Translations under genes and position numbers: made by a program | Shown: one piece after another, positions 24,868 to 36,289 of the stretch | How the letters are laid out: every line of letters starts with the position of its first letter | How positions within the stretch are numbered: position 1 is the first letter of the stretch | The notes under the pieces: generated by a model | Told to the model about the DNA's origin: nothing | The model's database searches: none | Seen by the model: only the letters and a program-made list of their open reading frames with translations | Assembly: GCA_964019135.1 (NCBI GenBank) | Contig: OZ025248.1 | Coordinates: 34,217,670-34,281,669, forward strand | Direction: 5' to 3' | Source: Arenicola marina | Taxonomy: Eukaryota; Annelida; Polychaeta; Arenicolidae | DNA length: 64,000 nt

Positions 24868-25943
24868 GTTTAAGGTAAGCCACCCATAATGATGGAGCCT
24901 CGGCGATTTTGAGCAGACCTCGGTAAACATCGGCAAACATCGGCGGGCTGTAGCCCTGATATTTTAAGCAGTCTTGATGAAACAAAGCACGAATAAAACA
25001 CAGCGAAAGAAGTGGTGACATAGGTAAAATAAATAGAACATCGTATAATAAGCTTTGGCGATTTAGAGAAGACCTCGGTAAACATCGACAAACATCGGCG
25101 GGTGTCAGTGAAAGGGGAATCCCTAACTCGTTACGTCATTCACAGGGAATCTCCAATTCGTGACGTCATTCACAGGGTATTTTCCCGAGAATGGCTCTTC
25201 GTGATAAATTCCGAATATTCAAGAAAAAAGCTTGGAGAGAACGTGTAAATAGTTCAGAAAACATTCGTGTAGATCATAATTATATCGGAGACCATTATAT
25301 ATAACCAGATTTATTAAAATGTGAGCACAAGGCGTAAATTACCAGATTACTGATAATTGGTGTGAAATAAGCTGCTCCAAAAAATATTTCTGAAATAACA
25401 TTTTTAAGTTTCAGGACGTGTTTCTCGGGAAATTTGCACGGCTACCTATATTTTTCTTTATTTTTATTACAAGAACTATGTTTTTAGAAGTTTTTAAACG
25501 TGGTTTGGTGTCAAGATTTTCATTTTTGGTGAAATAATAGCCAATTTTGTGAAGGTGGTGATTTCGAATTTTGGCAAAAACGGTCCTGTTTTTGCATAAC
25601 TGCATTTTATTATTGCCATTCTGTTATTTTTTGTGGCTACTATTTACATTGTTGAATATCATTCCTGTATAGCACTAGGATTAAGCTTTCCAAAGAGCTA
25701 TTACTGATGATAATGACTTAATATTGAGCTGAATTGTAGCAAAATTACATATTCGTGGTAGGTGTCAAGTTTTGGTCATTTTGTGAAATGGGGGTATACT
25801 TGGAAAATGGAGAATATTTTTTTAACGGGACGGTAAAGTATCCTAAAAATTCACCAGAAGTTGTGTAATCGGGTATACTTTCATAAAATAATCACAAATA
25901 CAGAGTTCTTTTACCTTACTATTATGGGTGGCTTACCTTAAAC
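24868..25943. mobile_element. Non-autonomous DNA transposon, 23-bp perfect inverted termini
   Basis: 24868-24890 starts GTTTAAGGTAAGCCACCC and is the exact reverse complement of 25921-25943. TA flanks both ends (24866-24867 and 25944-25945), as expected of the Tc1/mariner class. Internal landmarks are a direct repeat (gacctcggtaaacatcg at about 24918 and 25074) and a duplicated gtcattcacaggg motif near 25133-25180. No transposase-like frame is seen, so it is a MITE-type derivative of about 1,076 bp. Perfect termini suggest a fairly recent insertion. Confidence 0.85.
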
Positions 25944-26083
25944 TAAAACGTAATCTATCTGTAGGCGAACCTTCATATTGTTATTTCCATTTTATTCACA
26001 ATCCGTATCATCTCTTTCTATGCACTCCAATTCGTTATGCAGGGCTCATGACAACGACACGTTATTTTTTCGGAACATGTTCA

Positions 26084-26441
26084 GATAACGTTGTCAGACA
26101 TTCAGTCTAGTATTAATATTGTGCCTTCTGTGAGAAACAAATGCGTATATGATGAATTAAATAAAATCATGACTGTCAAAGACACTCAATTACGTATTGT
26201 TCTCATGATGTATGCTTTTTCAGGTAACGTTGTCCTACCGTTGTGGAAACGTCCACTCCCGGCCAATTTGTATGATTCACTAAACATGGCAAAGGTTTAC
26301 TTTTATGGAATATAAGCTATAAAATATTAGTTCAATGTTTGCGAAAAACGTTGTGACAACGTTGTCATGATGTTAACTTTGAGATGACGTGATTACAACC
26401 AAAAACCAACGTTGTGCGAACGTTGTGTGTTTGCTGGGAAG
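26084..26441. repeat. AACGTTGT-rich repeat, possible MITE
   Basis: The octamer AACGTTGT recurs at about 26087, 26225, 26348, 26360 and 26418, partly as the near-palindrome acgttgtgacaacgt, and the right side ends gtgtgtttgctggga. Clustering of one self-complementary motif over about 350 bp suggests a degraded inverted-repeat element. Its ends are not defined. Confidence 0.45.
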
Positions 26442-27952
26442 CTGCCTTGTAAACAGTTTATATAAAATATCAAGGAAGAGATAACCAGTGGCCTACATAA
26501 TCGCCCAACGTTTCAGCGTGATTACCCAAGAGGGATCGACGATGCTCAAACTGACTGCAGACCCAAAGACAGGCCGCCATCAGCCGCGACCAGAGCTGGG
26601 ATTGATATGTCCAGAACTGCCGCGCCTGCTATAGCGTACAAGGTGATCAACGCTAATTTTACAAACGACATGCATTTCAATGGCGAAAACAAATAGTTTT
26701 GAAGGAAATAAATGGAGGGGGGCCTCTCCGGTTTGTTATCAATCAAACGTCACTGGGATAGCCCCGACTAGCCCCACTTACTGAACCCCACATATTGTAT
26801 AACTCGTCAGCGGAGATTTGAGGTCACGGGTCACGCCCCATTGCCTTCAGATATGAACAATAATAGATCTGACATCAAGCCAGAGTTTCCCCTCTGACCT
26901 CCGACTGGCATCCATACAAGATGTATATGTAGACCTACATGTAGTTTGCTGTCAGTGTCTTCACAGTTCTACTTGGTGCTGCGGTAGCTTTGCCATACGT
27001 TCTTCAAGACCATATTTCTGTGTTATATAATTGGTAAAATTGGAATAACGTACCAACAGAAGAGTAAATAATGAAGCAATCTGGGTGGTTGTGCAAAATA
27101 TATGGCTCATAGTTTGGTAAGTGTGGCACGGTTTAGTCACGAAATCTGAACAAAATCGAGCATCAACTCTGAACGATAAAGACCGTAATTTTCGCGCCAA
27201 GTGACGTAGATTCACGTTCCGGTTTAATTGTTGATCATGCTAAATATAGATTAATGAAGGTATGGTGTAAGTGTCCAGATTAAGTGGTATTTTTTGAGAA
27301 AGGAGGTAACCAGTAGGTGTTCCATGTGTTGAACTCCTAGTATATTATCTTAGTTATTTAAAATTATTTAGAGCTGGCACCAGTCACAAGCGCGCAAGCA
27401 TTAACGATGGCGGTGCACGGGGAAGGTAGGAAACAGTTAATTTTTGCACCAGACGTCACATTTGAAAGTGTTTTGGGACTTCGCATAACCTTGATGAAAA
27501 ATCATGCATTTTTAATAAGAAGTGAATACCCCACCCCACCCCTGTGTCCCCTTATTGTCGCTTATGGGGTCACTTCAGTTTCAGGGTATTGAAATATTTT
27601 TTTCGAATAAAAACAAAAAACTTTCAAACATCATGAATTGGTCGCGCTTGGGGAACATGATGCTTATGGGAATATATATTTATAGACCAGCAGGCTGTTT
27701 TGATTGTGACCTTGTGTTTTAAGAAGTGACTGAACCGACACAACAGAACTCCTGTTTCGGATGTCCCGCCGTGCTGGTCGTCTTGCCTGCAGTCCTGTTC
27801 GCCAGGGTGCGCGTCCGCTGCCAGAAGCATCCGCCAGGGGTTGCATCTACAAGTCAGAGGGCGCTCTGGGTCCCCCCAATTTACCTTACTTTTGCCCGAT
27901 ACTACAGTTCGAATGAATTCGTCCGGTACGATACCTGTAGCCCAGTAAATGC
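26442..27952. other. No gene recognised
   Basis: Intergenic sequence. An ATG near 27407 (MAVHGE) is followed by a GTAGGA donor-like site, but no downstream exon could be linked to it. Nothing else is supported. Confidence 0.45.
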
Positions 27953-28197
27953 TAATCTCAGGGGCGTGTGCAGAAATCCTTAAAGGGGGCGGGAGGGGTG
28001 GGGGGGGGGGGGGCACAATACAAAAACGACCGGGCGGGAAGGGGGGGGGGGCGCTAAACAAAATGGCGACCAAGGGGTTACTTATTGTTTTGACGACACA
28101 GAATTTAAAGAGGGGGCACAGATATACTTTAGGGTCTGAAGGGGGGGGGGGGGGCACGTGCCCCCTGTGCCCCCTCCCCTCTGGACACGCCCATGAA
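27953..28197 (-). repeat. G/C-homopolymer-rich dispersed element, copy 1
   Basis: Three polyG tracts separate short unique blocks. On the minus strand it reads GGGCGTGTCCAGAGG, then GGGGGCACGTGCCCC, and ends TTTCTGCACACGCCCCTG. The copy at 55203-55502 shares the CACGTGC block, the accctataagatatac-like block and the ttctgcacacgcc end. Family unknown; it contains no coding capacity. Confidence 0.6.
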
Positions 28198-29089
28198 TCT
28201 GATGTATTTGAGGCCAAAATGTCAATATATCTTCGCTTAGATTCATTTTCAATTCTCGCCTATGAAGGGGGAACCCCTTCTGGTGGGAGATTGGCCGCCA
28301 GGGGTCACTGAACGAAGAGCGGGAGCGCCACCGTGCGGAGAGCTGGACTATTTTCGTGCACACGCGCCAAGATTCTGGCAGACCCAAACCGACCGAAAAA
28401 GCCGGGAGAGTGGTCTGATTTGTTCTATGTGCCATGGTATATTGCAGAAGATAATGGACTTGATAGCAAAGGGTAAAAGGGTAGCTTAGGAAATCATCCA
28501 AAGAGTTCACCGATGCGCAGGCCGGTGATTGAACTGATAAGTAGTGATACATTAAAGTAGGACCACTATCGCTCAAATACTGTTACGGGCTCTGTTACGT
28601 CATGAGCTTTATTGTGGGCCACATTTCATTTTCTACACTGTCTACACTTCAGCCACTCCTTGCACGTAAAAGGTTGAATTACAAATACCACCCCGCTTCC
28701 TACCTACGCCCCACCCCCTTCTTCCATAGCCCCCCCACCCCATCCTTCCTCGCCCGTCCAACCCTAGCTCCTTTTCACCCCCCCCACCCCCCGACCCACC
28801 GCCGCCTCCGATGGCTTTGTTGGGATTCCTCACGACATAGCATGACGAGTTGCTCGGCATTTCTGCTTGCTGAAAAGCTCAGCGTCTCGTCCTTTATGTG
28901 CAACAAAACACAGTTCCAAAGGAACAAATAATCTAAATGCTCATATCATCTCGTGGAGCCAAACCTATACAAGTCATCCCAAAGCGAGACAGCGTAACTC
29001 AGCGAAACTGCTTGGAAACACGTATTGCTCACTCGTGTGTTGTCTGACGTAAATTGAGGGATTGGCTTTCCTTCTGTCTCTTCGCTTAT
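28198..29089. other. No gene recognised
   Basis: Intergenic sequence with a pyrimidine-rich CCCCACCC block near 28690-28805. Open frames are short and unrecognised. Confidence 0.45.
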
Positions 29090-29093
29090 TTAA

Positions 29094-29493
29094 AGTTGCA
29101 TGTCGAGCTCTTTCCCGCCAAAACTAATGAGGTCAAAATACATATAAGAATCAGTCCTTGAATCATTCAAGACTTCTTTTATCTATACTCCACCCATACC
29201 AGACTGCCAAATAGTGTCTCTTAGTCTTGTCCGTGATATCAATTTACCACAAGTTTTCATTTTAGTGGTAAACGTCATCAGTTTGTGTGCTTCGCGATGC
29301 TTTGGTATAAGTAGCAGTAACGCGACCGAGTTCTGAGGTGTCCCGGGATAGACACGTTCGCCACACCACAGCCTAAACGGCGATGTTTATCAGGTTTCTG
29401 AATTTATAGAATGAAACAATCGAGTTTTCTGCAAATTTTGATATAAATTTCGCCTAGGCTTAGTTTTGGCGGGAAAGAACTCTATATGCAACT
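29094..29493. mobile_element. MITE with TTAA flanks and 34-bp inverted termini
   Basis: 29094-29127 begins AGTTGCATGTCGAGCTC and ends CCCGCCAAAACTAA. 29460-29493 is its reverse complement at 31 of 34 positions. Both sides are bordered by TTAA (29090-29093 and 29494-29497), the target site of piggyBac-class transposases. The 400-bp element is non-coding. The terminal sequence is not the usual piggyBac CCC start, so class assignment rests on the target site alone. Confidence 0.75.
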
Positions 29494-29497
29494 TTAA

Positions 29498-30353
29498 GGC
29501 GACAAACCCAACGCACGTGGATTCTTTTGACCCCGGCCGTCATAGAGGAGTGAGATATTTTAACTTGTCAAGGAGACCGTTCTGCAATTGACGAAGGCGT
29601 GGTGACGAACATTTCAACGGAATGTGTGATCTGTTCCTAGGCTGTCCTTCAGAACTGGATTGGTTGTGGAAGCGGCTCTGCGTAAAACAGGTAGGTCCTA
29701 TTTTAATTTCGTTTGTGGAGTATTATGATTACAGGGTTACAGAAAGGTATTATGATGTTCGAAATAATCAAACCTTCCATTCTCCATGTATAAATGCTGA
29801 TTCAATCTCAAAACTGTTTCTTCAATGACTGTCCAACATTTATTTAAATGAAATACTCCTTTTCTGTTTCCGTTCTGTTGAGGTTTGCGCCTGACTGAGC
29901 AATGGGAATGGGGACCCTTAAACGGGGAGCCTATTCCACCACGGAGGCTTACTGCCTTACAGGTGTAGGGGACCCTATATGTGACTGTGTGCATACTTAG
30001 CCTACGGGAGCGTCCTCTGCCACCCCACCTTCGCTCCGTAGGTTTAGGACTTGATCCTGTTTCCAAGAAGCGTTTTAAAACCAACCTGAATCAACCAGTT
30101 GGGCCGGAGCAGGTCAATCGCTTTACGAAACTGTTCTAAGTTAGGACATTCAGACATAAATGAGCACGCCGATCTGGCTTAATGCTGTAGTCTAATAAAA
30201 ATAACGTAATTGACAAAATAGCCGGCCGGCGCTATTTAATTGTTGAAAATCACTTATTTTTTTGGAGGATCTTCCTCTCAGTGACTTATTTTGTTCCCGT
30301 CCATTCACTTAACCAACGTCTCGCCGGCGTCTCTGTATTGAGCTACTGGTCTC
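29498..30353. other. No gene recognised
   Basis: Unique intergenic sequence. A short acceptor-like/donor-like pair surrounds about 29650-29690 (encoding ELDWLWKRLCVKQ), but it cannot be linked to other exons. Confidence 0.4.
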
Positions 30354-30524
30354 CTTTCAGGGTTTTGTGACATTTCACATTTCAGGGTTCTATTATCGTT
30401 CACATTTCAGGGTTTTATTATCGTTCACATTTCAGGGTTCTATTATCGTTCACATTTCAGGGTTCTATTATCGTTCACATTTCAGGGTTCTATTATCGTT
30501 CACATTTCAGGGTTCTATTATCGC
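30354..30524. repeat. 25-bp minisatellite, about 6-7 units
   Basis: Perfect or near-perfect repeats of cacatttcagggttctatta tcgtt. The leftmost units are diverged (ggttttgtgacatttcacat). Confidence 0.93.
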
Positions 30525-31178
30525 TTGATCAGTCCTATTTCCGTCGAATTATGGTCAATCGGAAAGTCGCTTCACAGGCAACCTGCCTATCTTACACGAA
30601 AAATACACCCGATAATTAACAAAACTAAGCGGTCACATACAAAGCGATCTACATTAAGCATTAATTTTCCGAGCCGTTGGCAAAAGGCAATTCATACTGT
30701 GATATGTATTTAATTACATGCTTATATAATTAGGAACTACTTTATTCATCGCAGCTTTACATCCCCTCAATCAGTAAATAGTACTGACATATTCCTACGC
30801 ACCATCCCACCACATACTACTTCATATATAACGGTATTCTTCCAATGAAAAACTTCAGAGCCCAAAGAAAAGTATAGGAGATACTTTTAATATATATGCT
30901 CACTTTTAATATATATGCGCTCGGAAGGAAGTACCGCAACAAGTAACGCCCTGAAGCAGGTTTATGTATAACCGGCAATCCTGTGGACGTGTTGGACTCT
31001 CCTTAATCTAATAATAAAGAAAAGTATGGGGTATGTCTCCAGTTACCTTAGGTACATATCTAAACAGAACGCACCAATATGCACCAACTCCCAAACTACA
31101 CGTATATTCTCTACCACGGATTTATTTTTGAAATTTGTTTGGATCCATTTGTGAAGCAATAGCCAACTTTTGAGTAAC
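30525..31178. other. No gene recognised
   Basis: AT-rich intergenic sequence with a short direct repeat (acttttaatatatatgc near 30880-30915). Nothing else is supported. Confidence 0.45.
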
Positions 31179-31301
31179 CTAACCGATGAAAGCTACAGGA
31201 CCTTTAGAATGCAGTAGGGCGCAAAAGCCAGTCACAAACATATATTTATTTTCTGGAAGAGTTGATATAATAAGTAGAATAAGGGTAATGGTTCTACATA
31301 C

Positions 31302-31391
31302 CTTTCGTGAGGCCGTCGCCCGAGGACAGAACTCCTTCGCAAAACACGGTATACCAGTCAGAACAACACCACAGACTAAAAGCCTCGCCAT
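31302..31391 (-). CDS. Possible first exon behind a TATA box (unconfirmed)
   Basis: On the minus strand, ATG at 31391 opens 30 codons (MARLLVCGVVLTG..., signal-peptide-like) ending at a consensus donor, AAAG|GTATGT. A TATA box lies about 45 bp upstream at 31431-31438. A related 30-codon segment with the same donor lies at 34512-34601. Similarity between the two continues past the donor, so the copies reflect DNA duplication and not necessarily coding selection. No downstream exon was identified. This may be a gene remnant or a non-coding transcript start. Confidence 0.25.
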
Positions 31392-31430
31392 GTTTAATGT
31401 CTACGTGCTTTATGACTGCGGATGCTGGTC

Positions 31431-31438
31431 TTTATATA
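31431..31438 (-). promoter_or_regulatory. TATA box candidate
   Basis: Minus-strand TATATAAA in the context GTGTCTATATAAAGACC. It sits between the 22-bp satellite (upstream on this strand) and the ATG at 31391. The same position in the repeated module at 36155-36161 reads TATAAAG; in other module copies it is degraded. Confidence 0.45.
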
Positions 31439-31462
31439 GACACCGAACTTGACAGACATTAG

Positions 31463-34150
31463 TGCTCGTAGCTGGGTGTGTCGATGCTCGTAGCTGGGTG
31501 TGTCGATGCTCGTAGCTGGGTGTGTCGAGGCTCGTAGCTGGGTGTGTCGAGGCTCGTAGCTGGGTGTGTCGATGCTCGTAGCTGGGTGTGTCGAGGCTCG
31601 TAGCTGGGTGTGTCGAGGCTCGTAGCTGGGTGTGTCGAGGCTCGTAGCTGGGTGTGTCGATGCTCGTAGCTGGGTGTGTCGATGCTCGTAGCTGGGTGTG
31701 TCGATGCTCGTAGCTGGGTGTGTCGAGGCTCGTAGCTGGGTGTGTCGAGGCTCGTAGCTGGGTGTGTCGATGCTCGTAGCTGGGTGTGTCGATGCTCGTA
31801 GCTGGGTGTGTCGATGCTCGTAGCTGGGTGTGTCGATGCTCGTAGCTGGGTGTGTCGAGGCTCGTAGCTGGGTGTGTCGAGGCTCGTAGCTGGGTGTGTC
31901 GATGCTCGTAGCTGGGTGTGTCGATGCTCGTAGCTGGGTGTGTCGATGCTCGTAGCTGGGTGTGTCGATGCTCGTAGCTGGGTGTGTCGAGGCTCGTAGC
32001 TGGGTGTGTCGATGCTCGTAGCTGGGTGTGTCGATGCTCGTAGCTGGGTGTGTCGATGCTCGTAGCTGGGTGTGTCGATGCTCGTAGCTGGGTGTGTCGA
32101 TGCTCGTAGCTGGGTGTGTCGATGCTCGTAGCTGGGTGTGTCGAGGCTCGTAGCTGGGTGTGTCGAGGCTCGTAGCTGGGTGTGTCGATGCTCGTAGCTG
32201 GGTGTGTCGATGCTCGTAGCTGGGTGTGTCGATGCTCGTAGCTGGGTGTGTCGATGCTCGTAGCTGGGTGTGTCGATGCTCGTAGCTGGGTGTGTCGATG
32301 CTCGTAGCTGGGTGTGTCGAGGCTCGTAGCTGGGTGTGTCGATGCTCGTAGCTGGGTGTGTCGATACTCGTAGCTGGGTGTGTCGAGGCTCGTAGCTGGG
32401 TGTGTCGAGGCTCGTAGCTGGGTGTGTCGAGGCTCGTAGCTGGGTGTGTCGAGGCTCGTAGCTGGGTGTGTCGAGGCTCGTAGCTGGGTGTGTCGAGGCT
32501 CGTAGCTGGGTGTGTCGAGGCTCGTAGCTGGGTGTGTCGAGGCTCGTAGCTGGGTGTGTCGAGGCTCGTAGCTGGGTGTGTCGAGGCTCGTAGCTGGGTG
32601 TGTCGAGGCTCGTAGCTGGGTGTGTCGATGCTCGTAGCTGGGTGTGTCGATGCTCGTAGCTGGGTGTGTCGATGCTCGTAGCTGGGTGTGTCGAGGCTCG
32701 TAGCTGGGTGTGTCGATGCTCGTAGCTGGGTGTGTCGAGGCTCGTAGCTGGGTGTGTCGAGGCTCGTAGCTGGGTGTGTCGAGGCTCGTAGCTGGGTGTG
32801 TCGATGCTCGTAGCTGGGTGTGTCGATGCTCGTAGCTGGGTGTGTCGAGGCTCGTAGCTGGGTGTGTCGATGCTCGTAGCTGGGTGTGTCGATGCTCGTA
32901 GCTGGGTGTGTCGATGCTCGTAGCTGGGTGTGTCTATGCTCGTAGCTGGGTGTGTCGATGCTCGTAGCTGGGTGTGTCGATGCTCGTAGCTGGGTGTGTC
33001 GAGGCTCGTAGCTGGGTGTGTCGATGCTCGTAGCTGGGTGTGTCGAGGCTCGTAGCTGGGTGTGTCGAGGCTCGTAGCTGGGTGTGTCGATGCTCGTAGC
33101 TGGGTGTGTCGATGCTCGTAGCTGGGTGTGTCGATGCTCGTAGCTGGGTGTGTCGAGGCTCGTAGCTGGGTGTGTCGAGGCTCGTAGCTGGGTGTGTCGA
33201 GGCTCGTAGCTGGGTGTGTCGAGGCTCGTAGCTGGGTGTGTCGAGGCTCGTAGCTGGGTGTATCGATGCTCGTAGCTGGGTGTGTCGATGCTCGTAGCTG
33301 GGTGTGTCGAGGCTCGTAGCTGGGTGTGTCGAGGCTCGTAGCTGGGTGTGTCGAGGCTCGTAGCTGGGTGTGTCGAGGCTCGTAGCTGGGTGTGTCGAGG
33401 CTCGTAGCTGGGTGTGTCGAGGCTCGTAGCTGGGTGTGTCGATGCTCGTAGCTGGGTGTGTCGATGCTCGTAGCTGGGTGTGTCGATGCTCGTAGCTGGG
33501 TGTGTCGATGCTCGTAGCTGGGTGTGTCGAGGCTCGTAGCTGGGTGTGTCGAGGCTCGTAGCTGGGTGTGTCGAGGCTCGTAGCTGGGTGTGTCGAGGCT
33601 CGTAGCTGGGTGTGTCGAGGCTCGTAGCTGGGTGTGTCGAGGCTCGTAGCTGGGTGTGTCGATGCTCGTAGCTGGGTGTGTCGATGCTCGTAGCTGGGTG
33701 TGTCGAGGCTCGTAGCTGGGTGTGTCGATGCTCGTAGCTGGGTGTGTCGATGCTCGTAGCTGGGTGTGTCGATGCTCGTAGCTGGGTGTGTCGATGCTCG
33801 TAGCTGGGTGTGTCGAGGCTCGTAGCTGGGTGTGTCGAGGCTCGTAGCTGGGTGTGTCGAGGCTCGTAGCTGGGTGTGTCGAGGCTCGTAGCTGGGTGTG
33901 TCGAGGCTCGTAGCTGGGTGTGTCGATGCTCGTAGCTGGGTGTGTCGATGCTCGTAGCTGGGTGTGTCGATGCTCGTAGCTGGGTGTGTCGAGGCTCGTA
34001 GCTGGGTGTGTCGAGGCTCGTAGCTGGGTGTGTCGAGGCTCGTAGCTGGGTGTGTCGAGGCTCGTAGCTGGGTGTGTCGAGGCTCGTAGCTGGGTGTATC
34101 GATGCTCGTAGCTGGGTGTGTCGAGGCTCGTAGCTGGGTGTGTCGATGCT
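31463..34150. repeat. 22-bp satellite, about 122 units
   Basis: Unit gatgctcgtagctgggtgtg tc with essentially two states, gaTgct and gaGgct, arranged in irregular runs; other changes are rare (gatact, tctatgct, tgtatc). 22 is not a multiple of three, so an open frame runs through three units per 22 residues; this is a by-product of the lack of stops. A single-copy relative of the unit lies in each promoter-like module (34410, 36176 and the 34668 region), which suggests where it came from. The minus strand carries CACACCC in every unit. Confidence 0.97.
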
Positions 34151-34358
34151 AGCAAGTGTTAAACGCTTGTACCTTCCACACATAATACATAGACAACATC
34201 CAATACGTTCCACCCACAAATAATAAACTAATTAACCTCCAATACGTTTCTCCCACAAATAATCTATATAACCTGCAATAGATCCCTTCCACAAATAATG
34301 TAATAGGCGGCATCCAATACGTTCCTTCCGCAAATAACAAAAACCATGACCTCCAAAG
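34151..34358. repeat. 33-38-bp AT-rich subrepeats, block 1
   Basis: Diverged tandem units built on ccaatacgttycttccacaa then ataataaaataggtaaca/cct. About five units run from the end of the 22-bp satellite to the module at 34360. The same unit recurs at 34720-34940, 36003-36080 and 37014-37085. Confidence 0.75.
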
Positions 34359-34430
34359 ATTGTTAATGTTGCGTACTTTGATGCTGCTCTAAATACGGAC
34401 GCCGACTTTAGTGCTCCTAGCTGGGTATTC
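34359..34430 (-). promoter_or_regulatory. Promoter-like module, degraded copy
   Basis: Matches the modules at 31389-31462, 34600-34690, 36118-36195 and 37100-37160 through the shared minus-strand blocks gagcactaa, gtcggcgtc, the TATA position (here tatttag) and acgcaacattaa. TATA is not intact here. Confidence 0.35.
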
Positions 34431-34511
34431 CGAGGCCCGAGGACGAACAATTTCAAACCAGAAACGCCAACGCCAAAATATAAGTGGAATAAGAGTAATG
34501 GCTCTACATAC

Positions 34512-34601
34512 CTTTCGTGCGGCCTTCGCTCGAGGAACGAGAACGTCTTCGCCCAGAGCAGTACACACGTTAGGACAACAACACCAGACTAAAACCGCCA
34601 T
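34512..34601 (-). CDS. Possible first exon, second module copy (unconfirmed)
   Basis: Minus-strand ATG at 34601 followed by 30 codons (MAVLVWCCCPNVCTALG...) and donor AAAG|GTATGT. The last codons (PRAKAARK versus PRATASRK) and donor match those at 31302-31391, but the middle differs by compensating length changes. The TATA position upstream is degraded (TGTAGAAG). Probably a decayed duplicate. Confidence 0.2.
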
Positions 34602-34719
34602 GTTTAACGTTTGCGGAGCTTTGTCACTGCGGTGCTGGTTCTTCTACAGATACCGAACTTGACAGACATTAGTGCACACGGATGGGTGTGTCGATGCTAA
34701 CACACATTAACCGCTTGTC

Positions 34720-34940
34720 CCTTCCACATATAATACATAGACGACATCCAATACGTTCCTTAAAACAAATAATAAACTAGGTAACCTCCAATACGTTTAT
34801 TCCACAAATAATAAACTAGGTAACATCCAATATGTTTATTCCACAAATAATAAACTAGGTAACATCCAATACGGTAATTCCACAAATAATAAACTAGGTA
34901 ACATCCAATACGTTTATTCCACACCTTATAAAATGGGTAA
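34720..34940. repeat. 33-38-bp AT-rich subrepeats, block 2
   Basis: Five to six units of ttattccacaaataataaac taggtaacatccaatacg, more homogeneous than block 1. They suggest recent local expansion of the same unit that flanks the other modules. Confidence 0.85.
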
Positions 34941-35948
34941 CATTGAAGGACAAAAACAAGATCTAAAATCAGCCGGAGGCTAACTGAAAGAAGTATTTAC
35001 TTTCTACAAATTAGTTTGCAAGCAGTCCCTAATGTCTAGCTCTAGCCTTTCATGTTTCACGAATTTTCTCATTTCGTCTGCATACTTATCATTGCGTGAA
35101 TGTTCCGTTGCTAGAGAAATGGAATTGAGACGAGAGTTTGTTATCACTATTTGACAGTAATTGTAAGACGTATAGGTTCTACATTCGTATATTTGATTAA
35201 ATTGTATCTTTTCTGTCCTAGTCCAAGATGTATGTTTTCGTCTATACATGTTAAACACATCTCGTGCTGAGATATACCCATATCTAATTATACAAAGACA
35301 GCAAAACATTCATACACACATTCATACACAACTTATACGCCAAGATCATACAACAGACGTACCTTCCGCCGCATCCAGCCCCAGAGGTTGGTCCCGTGTT
35401 GGGACGAACCGGGCATCGAGCCTGTATTTATTGGGTTTCTAATTGGGATGGGCCACAAAACGCTAATCCAGACAAGACGGTTGGACAGACAGGACAAACA
35501 CATGACACAAATAACACTCCTCTAAAATAACTGATACTCATAGGTGGACAGCACCACAATATGCTAATGAGCGGACACTCCTACACATACACACGACACT
35601 ACTAGCAGTCTCCCGTCAGAAGTATGGATAGCCTATTGCTGTCACAACTATAATGCAACTCTGAAGGATGCAGTACGTGAAAGCGATACAGGGCATGGGC
35701 AAATTAAAACCTGTTGTCACAAGCAATGTCCGTGTTTATCCATCGAATGAATGCCCCGAAGGGGGGGGGGGGGGGGGTCCGCTCATGTTATAGCGCGACG
35801 GTGACAGGGGTGACGGGGACGTCCACGGTGGCTGCTCCCAAGGTCGGAGGTGCTCGGGAGCCTACCACCAAGGCACGACCCAGGCGGTGGCTGGCGGCGG
35901 CGCGGGTCTCGCTTCGAGTCCCGTAGTCCTCTGCAGTCTGGTCGTGGG
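34941..35948. other. No gene recognised
   Basis: Unique sequence with a 17-bp polyG tract at about 35761-35777. The minus-strand frame 35004-35309 (101 codons) is unrecognised. Confidence 0.4.
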
Positions 35949-36250
35949 GAGCAGCCTGGGGGCGGGAGGCAGCGCGGTCTGCAGTATGGGTAGTCGGGAT
36001 CCTTCCACAAATAATATAATAGACACCATCCTATACGTTCCTAACACAAATAATAAAATAGGTAATATCCAATACTTTTAAAAACTGGGTAACATCCAAA
36101 GACAAAAATAACCGCAATTATTAATGTTGCGTGCTTTGTGACCGTGGTGCTTGTCTTTATACAGACGCCGACATTAGTGCTCTTAGCTGGGTATTTTGAG
36201 GCCCGAGGATGGAAAATTTCAGACCACCAACACAATACTCGGGATAACAC
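35949..36250. repeat. Composite module copy: GC block, AT subrepeats, TATA module
   Basis: agcagcctgggggcgggagg...gcgcggtctgcagtatgggt is followed by AT subrepeats and the promoter-like module. 36961-37178 has the same order with the same GC block. The two copies flank the GC-rich 57-bp array, so the locus looks like a diverged tandem duplication. Minus-strand TATAAAG lies at 36155-36161. Confidence 0.7.
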
Positions 36251-36289
36251 CAACAGATAAGTGGAATAATCCACCTGACCGGCATAAAT

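Noticed and set aside
31394-34219. Minus-strand open frames of about 900 codons (ASTHPATSLDTPSYEPRHTQL-type repeats)
   Set aside because: A 22-bp unit read over three frames without stops. The period is not a multiple of three and no flanking gene structure supports coding.
35004-35309. Minus-strand 101-codon frame (KYADEMRKFVKHERLELDI...)
   Set aside because: Looks compositionally protein-like at its end, but there is no recognisable domain or splice partner.
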